Virus record (IMG/VR): IMGVR_UViG_3300044630_003005
Span: 1-57,338 of that record
From: a virus
Length of the DNA stretch: 57,338 nucleotides
Reading direction: 5' to 3' (one strand)
In this document: piece after piece, positions 54,337 through 57,338 of the stretch
Numbering within the stretch: the stretch's first letter is position 1
Layout of the letters: every line of letters starts with the position of its first letter
Position numbers and translations under genes: made by a program
The notes under the pieces: generated by a model
Databases searched by the model: none
Told to the model about the DNA's origin: nothing
Seen by the model: only the letters and a program-made list of their open reading frames with translations

Positions 54337-55173
54337 ATGAAAACACTACACACCTTTGGCTGTTCTATAACACAAGGACACGCACTTCCGGACGTGGTAC
54401 GAGCTCCACCCAATGCTCACGAACTGGCTGCTTTGGGACGAGCTGCGCATTGGTCAGATGAGCATATACTTGCACCTAGTCAATATGCCTGGCCTCAGTT
54501 ACTGGCTGATCGATTGGGTATTCCTGTTCAAAATCATGCTCGTCGTGGCGCATGTTTTCAGCAGATTGCTCGCCAGTGCGCTGTGGCAGCTCCCAGCATT
54601 GAATCAGGTGATCTAGTGATTGTGATGTGGACCTATCTCAGCCGTGTGAGTCTGCAATGGCCCGCTAGAACAGCAGTGCCACTCACACACCTTGTGGACA
54701 CTGGTTTTTGGCGCACATATGTAAAACCGGGATTCAACAAGTTGTTTGGACTCAGCGTTTCAGATCGCAGCCACCCGGACATGGATGAACGCATCTATAC
54801 CTACATACACAATAGTTCAAGATACACATTTGATCCCATGGGCATCTACGATAGATACCACAACAGTCTACTGTTACAGACCATGTGTGACGGATTCCTC
54901 CAGGCACGTGGTGCCCGAGTCATACATCTCAGTGTGGAGCCTGAAACATATTTGACACAGCTTGAGGCAGCTAGATCTAATCTGGATCCATCATTGCAAG
55001 CACCCTGGGTGATTCCCGATCCAAACACTTGGTATAACCTTGATGTAGATCATCTCAGCTGTCAAGTGATACATGATCCTAGCATACCCACAGCAGGTGA
55101 TGACCATCACCCCAGTGTTCAACATCATATAAATTTTGCTGATCATATCCGTGAACAGCACTTTTCTAACTGA
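54337..55173 (+). CDS. SGNH/GDSL hydrolase-like protein
   Basis: A 278-residue protein from the ATG at 54337 (GAGG before it; an ATG at 54328 is also possible). HTFGCSITQG (about 4-13) is block I with the Ser of the SGNH fold. DDHHPSVQHH near the C-terminus supplies the Asp and His. It would hydrolyse esters or acetyl groups, perhaps on host polysaccharide. The Gly and Asn blocks are not obvious. It faces another SGNH gene. Confidence 0.8.
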   Translation: MKTLHTFGCSITQGHALPDVVRAPPNAHELAALGRAAHWSDEHILAPSQYAWPQLLADRLGIPVQNHARRGACFQQIARQCAVAAPSIESGDLVIVMWTYLSRVSLQWPARTAVPLTHLVDTGFWRTYVKPGFNKLFGLSVSDRSHPDMDERIYTYIHNSSRYTFDPMGIYDRYHNSLLLQTMCDGFLQARGARVIHLSVEPETYLTQLEAARSNLDPSLQAPWVIPDPNTWYNLDVDHLSCQVIHDPSIPTAGDDHHPSVQHHINFADHIREQHFSN

Positions 55174-55176
55174 TCC

Positions 55177-56022
55177 TTATTGACCTAGCAGGTGAGGTAT
55201 GAAGTGGTGAGCAATTAGCTTGTGCGCTTCGAGACTATAATGTTCTTCGTCAACTTTCATATGCTCGATATCAACACCTAGCTGTTGGTTGATCCACAGT
55301 TCTGCCGGTGTTTCCATAATTTTAATTGCCTGTAGATCTCTAAACTTGTTGGTCAGCGGAAGATGTACCCTTGCATTAATCCTCCATAGGTACACTGGTA
55401 TATCTCGTTCTGCACACATTGCATCGATCAAAGCAATGTCTTTGTGATAGTCTTCGTTGGTAATATGCGTTAGCAGATCGTTAAAGAGTTTAATCTGCAT
55501 ATAATTACGTTCGTATCCTTGCCAAGGAGTTGCGCCGCTGACTGGATAGTTGTCTTTGTAAGGTTTGATTTTTTCTATCCAATGAGGCTTTTCATTCCAC
55601 TCTACAATCTTTCCATCAATAGTTTTGTTGTCCTCGTAGAGAATAAACTTGTCAGACTTCAAGAACTGTTTTGTAAAATACTCCAAGGGCAGGTTAGGAA
55701 ATCCGAAGCCCGACGTGCCGTCTTCGGCGAGGTTACAGCCCATTACCCATCTATCCCAGTATGTGCCCTGCAGAGAAACTGCGGAAATATCCTTATGTTG
55801 TTCTAACATATGACGAATCCATCTTACATATTTTCTGTTTGGAGCACCGCCTTGAGAATACACATAACACTGACTACTGGCCAAGTGACAGGCATATATT
55901 GTAGAGTAGTTGTTCTCGGACCACAACCATACTTTATCAACTGATTTGTCGTACCAATACCCGTGACAGTGGCTGTCACCGATAAACAATACCTTTCCTT
56001 TATGATTCATAATTTTACTCAT
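55177..56022 (-). CDS. SGNH/GDSL hydrolase-like protein
   Basis: A 281-residue protein. KVLFIGDSHCHG (about 10-21) is the GDSx block I, and DEEHYSLEAH near the end is the catalytic Asp/His block. SQGGAPNRKYVRWI could hold block II/III. There is no signal peptide. Convergent with the previous gene (3-bp gap). The upstream AAAATTATG has no clear Shine-Dalgarno; M5 is an alternative start. The pair may remove acyl groups from surface sugars. Confidence 0.82.
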   Translation of the reverse strand: MSKIMNHKGKVLFIGDSHCHGYWYDKSVDKVWLWSENNYSTIYACHLASSQCYVYSQGGAPNRKYVRWIRHMLEQHKDISAVSLQGTYWDRWVMGCNLAEDGTSGFGFPNLPLEYFTKQFLKSDKFILYEDNKTIDGKIVEWNEKPHWIEKIKPYKDNYPVSGATPWQGYERNYMQIKLFNDLLTHITNEDYHKDIALIDAMCAERDIPVYLWRINARVHLPLTNKFRDLQAIKIMETPAELWINQQLGVDIEHMKVDEEHYSLEAHKLIAHHFIPHLLGQ

Positions 56023-56075
56023 TTATACTTAACTATAACAGATTGCTGCTTTATGGTCAAGAAATATTTAACCAC

Positions 56076-56083
56076 GATAAATA
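56076..56083 (+). promoter_or_regulatory. Late-type GATAAATA box, 5 bp before ATG
   Basis: TAAATA-N5-ATG at 56089. Confidence 0.5.
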
Positions 56084-56088
56084 ACTGC

Positions 56089-56298
56089 ATGAAAGAACAA
56101 TATCTACTACCTATGGCCCGAAGCACAGTCACCGGGCAAACTGTTAAAACACAGGATCTTACTGGCACACGTTTTGCACTCAATCAACGAAGATTGGCAC
56201 AAGACATGGCCGATCAAACAGCGGCCAAAATGTCTGCTAGAACCGGTGAGTCTTGGTTGGGATTCGTGCAACTGTATACCCCAACTCAGCGCCAATAA
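56089..56298 (+). CDS. Conserved T4-like phage protein (69 aa)
   Basis: A 69-residue protein: MARSTVTGQTVKTQDLTGTRFALNQRRLAQDMADQTAAKMSARTGESWLGFVQLYTPT is typical of a small family of aquatic T4-like phages. The start at 56089 follows a late box at leaderless distance; a longer frame (55963) would overlap the SGNH gene on the other strand. Ends inside a strong terminator. Confidence 0.8.
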   Translation: MKEQYLLPMARSTVTGQTVKTQDLTGTRFALNQRRLAQDMADQTAAKMSARTGESWLGFVQLYTPTQRQ

Positions 56299-56335
56299 CT
56301 ATCTGTACAGATAGTTCACTGAGTCGGGGTTTTCT
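56278..56335 (+). terminator. Long composite hairpin terminator
   Basis: Outer stem ACCCC-ACTCAG/CTGAGT-GGGGT (one mismatch), inner 20-bp palindrome (56297-56316) and a TTTTCT tail. It overlaps the stop codon of the 69-aa gene. Confidence 0.85.
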
Positions 56336-56421
56336 CTAAATATTTCCGCACCGTTTTTAAGGTAGAACTTGCCAGCTATTTCAGTCTTTGGGCTCAGAGT
56401 CACATCTTTAGCAGCCTTCAT
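56299..56421 (-). CDS. Possible small gene (40 aa)
   Basis: A minus-strand frame of 40 codons (MKAAKDVTLSPKTEIAGKFYL...) whose end overlaps the composite terminator. Protein-like composition but no Shine-Dalgarno. Otherwise the region 56336-56475 holds nothing I can support. Confidence 0.35.
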   Translation of the reverse strand: MKAAKDVTLSPKTEIAGKFYLKNGAEIFRENPDSVNYLYR

Positions 56422-56475
56422 GATTGCGTGTGTAAATAATCCATGTTACAAATAATTAATTGTTGAGAAAAAAAT

Positions 56476-57338
56476 ATGAACATTGCAATTTTAGGGGGTG
56501 GAAGTGCTGGATGGATCACGGCTCTTTTGACTCAAGCGTATCACCCATTTAATAGCATAACTGTAATTGAGAGCGAATCTATTGGAATTTTAGGAGCAGG
56601 AGAAGGCACTACTCCACAGTTTATTGATTTCCTCGATAGGGTTAATATACCCGTATCAGATCTAATTAAGAATTGCAAAGCAACAATTAAAAGTGGAATT
56701 AATTTTGAAAATTGGAATGGCGATAATAAAAAATACTTTCATTCTTTTGGACCAATTGGTCAAATATCAGAATGGAACGATATATTAATTGAAAACGCAA
56801 TAATAAACAATAATCAAATTGATACCTTAAGTTTTGCAAAAAAAACTTCTAGTTTAGAAAAAGTTGGATTTTCTTTTAAAGACGTTGTTTCAGACAACAG
56901 AAATCCAATTTCAAATTTTAATTATCATTGCATATATGCTTTGCATTTTGATGCTAGATTGTTAGCACAATACTTTAGAAAAATTGCTGAGGAACGAGGA
57001 ATTATTAGAGTAGAAGGAGAATTAAAATCAGTTGTAGCAGATGATTGTGGAAATATAAAACAAATACAATTGAAAAATAACAAACAAATTGACTGTGATT
57101 TTGTATTTGATTGTTCTGGGTTTGCAAGATTATTGATTGGCAAACATTTTCAAACAGAATGGATTTCTTATAACAAACATTTACCAATGAATACAGCCTT
57201 ACCATTTTTTATTGAACATGATGATAACGTATCACCTCAGACTGATGCAATTGCAATGAAGTATGGGTGGATTTGGAAAATACCAGTTCAGGGAAGATAT
57301 GGTTGTGGTTACGTCTTTGATTCTAATTTTATAAATGA
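56476..57338 (+). CDS. Flavin-dependent (tryptophan-type) halogenase, N-terminal part
   Basis: The frame starts with ATG at 56476 and runs off the right end of the window (at least 287 residues). It begins MNIAILGGGSAGWITALLTQ with the GxGxxG FAD motif, then GAGEGTTPQF. GWIWKIPVQGRYGCGYVF near the end is the GWxWxIP motif, which blocks monooxygenase activity in flavin-dependent halogenases. These use FADH2, O2 and halide to halogenate aromatic or enol substrates. Viral members are known in cyanophages (a halogenase that iodinates diverse substrates). Base composition is more AT-rich than its neighbours. Confidence 0.92.
   Translation, partial: MNIAILGGGSAGWITALLTQAYHPFNSITVIESESIGILGAGEGTTPQFIDFLDRVNIPVSDLIKNCKATIKSGINFENWNGDNKKYFHSFGPIGQISEWNDILIENAIINNNQIDTLSFAKKTSSLEKVGFSFKDVVSDNRNPISNFNYHCIYALHFDARLLAQYFRKIAEERGIIRVEGELKSVVADDCGNIKQIQLKNNKQIDCDFVFDCSGFARLLIGKHFQTEWISYNKHLPMNTALPFFIEHDDNVSPQTDAIAMKYGWIWKIPVQGRYGCGYVFDSNFIN

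Overview
The window looks like part of a large tailed phage genome of the T4 superfamily infecting a Gram-negative bacterium. Evidence: late-promoter-like TATAAATA boxes, capsid-targeting-type N-termini (MRxFE plus an LxE site), an ATP-dependent DNA ligase, ClpP, virion proteins of the kind seen in marine and freshwater T4-like phages, three tRNA genes, and tightly packed genes with 1-4 bp stop/start overlaps. More than 30 near-consensus sigma70 promoters, lipoproteins and signal peptides point to a proteobacterial host. A small protein resembling a family I associate with beta-proteobacteria (BPSL0761-like, 34533) hints at that class, but the host cannot be fixed from the sequence.

Layout. 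(1) 1-10.4 kb is mixed, mainly virion and late genes: a KxDG nucleotidyltransferase-like protein and a second nucleotidyltransferase, a small hydrolase, a fatty-acid desaturase, a HAD phosphatase, a secreted nuclease, an unlisted Cys-rich metallothionein-like peptide, a HiPIP-like protein, a tail-fibre-like protein and a PA14 protein. (2) 10.4-23.5 kb holds metabolic and DNA genes: 5-aminolevulinate synthase, a heptose-bisphosphatase-like HAD protein, a cupin, ClpP, HNH, a large capsid-targeted protein with a possible PD-(D/E)xK fold, a beta-class DNA methyltransferase, DNA ligase, and an operon of small membrane, lipoprotein and periplasmic genes. (3) 21.8-33.4 kb is a minus-strand, translationally coupled block that reads like a biosynthetic cluster: a glycosyltransferase-like protein, two split radical-SAM/SPASM pairs around a DegT aminotransferase, two nitroreductase-like proteins (one fused to a virion-type domain), a third radical SAM, a carbamoyltransferase, a tandem methyltransferase joined by a 76-bp-repeat coiled coil, YqgE and a fourth radical SAM. 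(4) 33.7-34.25 kb is a gene-poor, repeat-rich strand-switch region that could be an origin or control region. (5) 34.25-53.6 kb is a plus-strand early arm: tRNA-Met/Ile2, tRNA-Leu, tRNA-Arg and about 45 small genes, most with their own TTGAC-17-TATAAT promoter and an ACACAAAGGAGCG-type leader. It includes GIY-YIG and HNH nucleases, two AAA+ ATPases, a VWA protein, a SWIM zinc finger, a Zn-peptidase and a roughly 320-nt structured non-coding RNA. (6) 53.6-57.3 kb returns to mixed late genes: two SGNH hydrolases facing each other and, at the right edge, a flavin-dependent halogenase running out of the window.

Working together: the right arm looks like a host-takeover region transcribed by host sigma70 RNA polymerase. 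The left part and the scattered MRxFE genes look late. The central cluster, ALAS, desaturase and halogenase suggest the phage builds or decorates a small molecule, glycan or modified base; the product is unknown. The strongest novelty candidates are the radical-SAM/carbamoyltransferase/aminotransferase cluster, the ncRNA at about 50,944-51,262, the Cys-rich peptide at 6389-6547, the uniform promoter set with stop codons inside -35 boxes and leaderless genes, and a GATC-free island at 46.0-47.9 kb.
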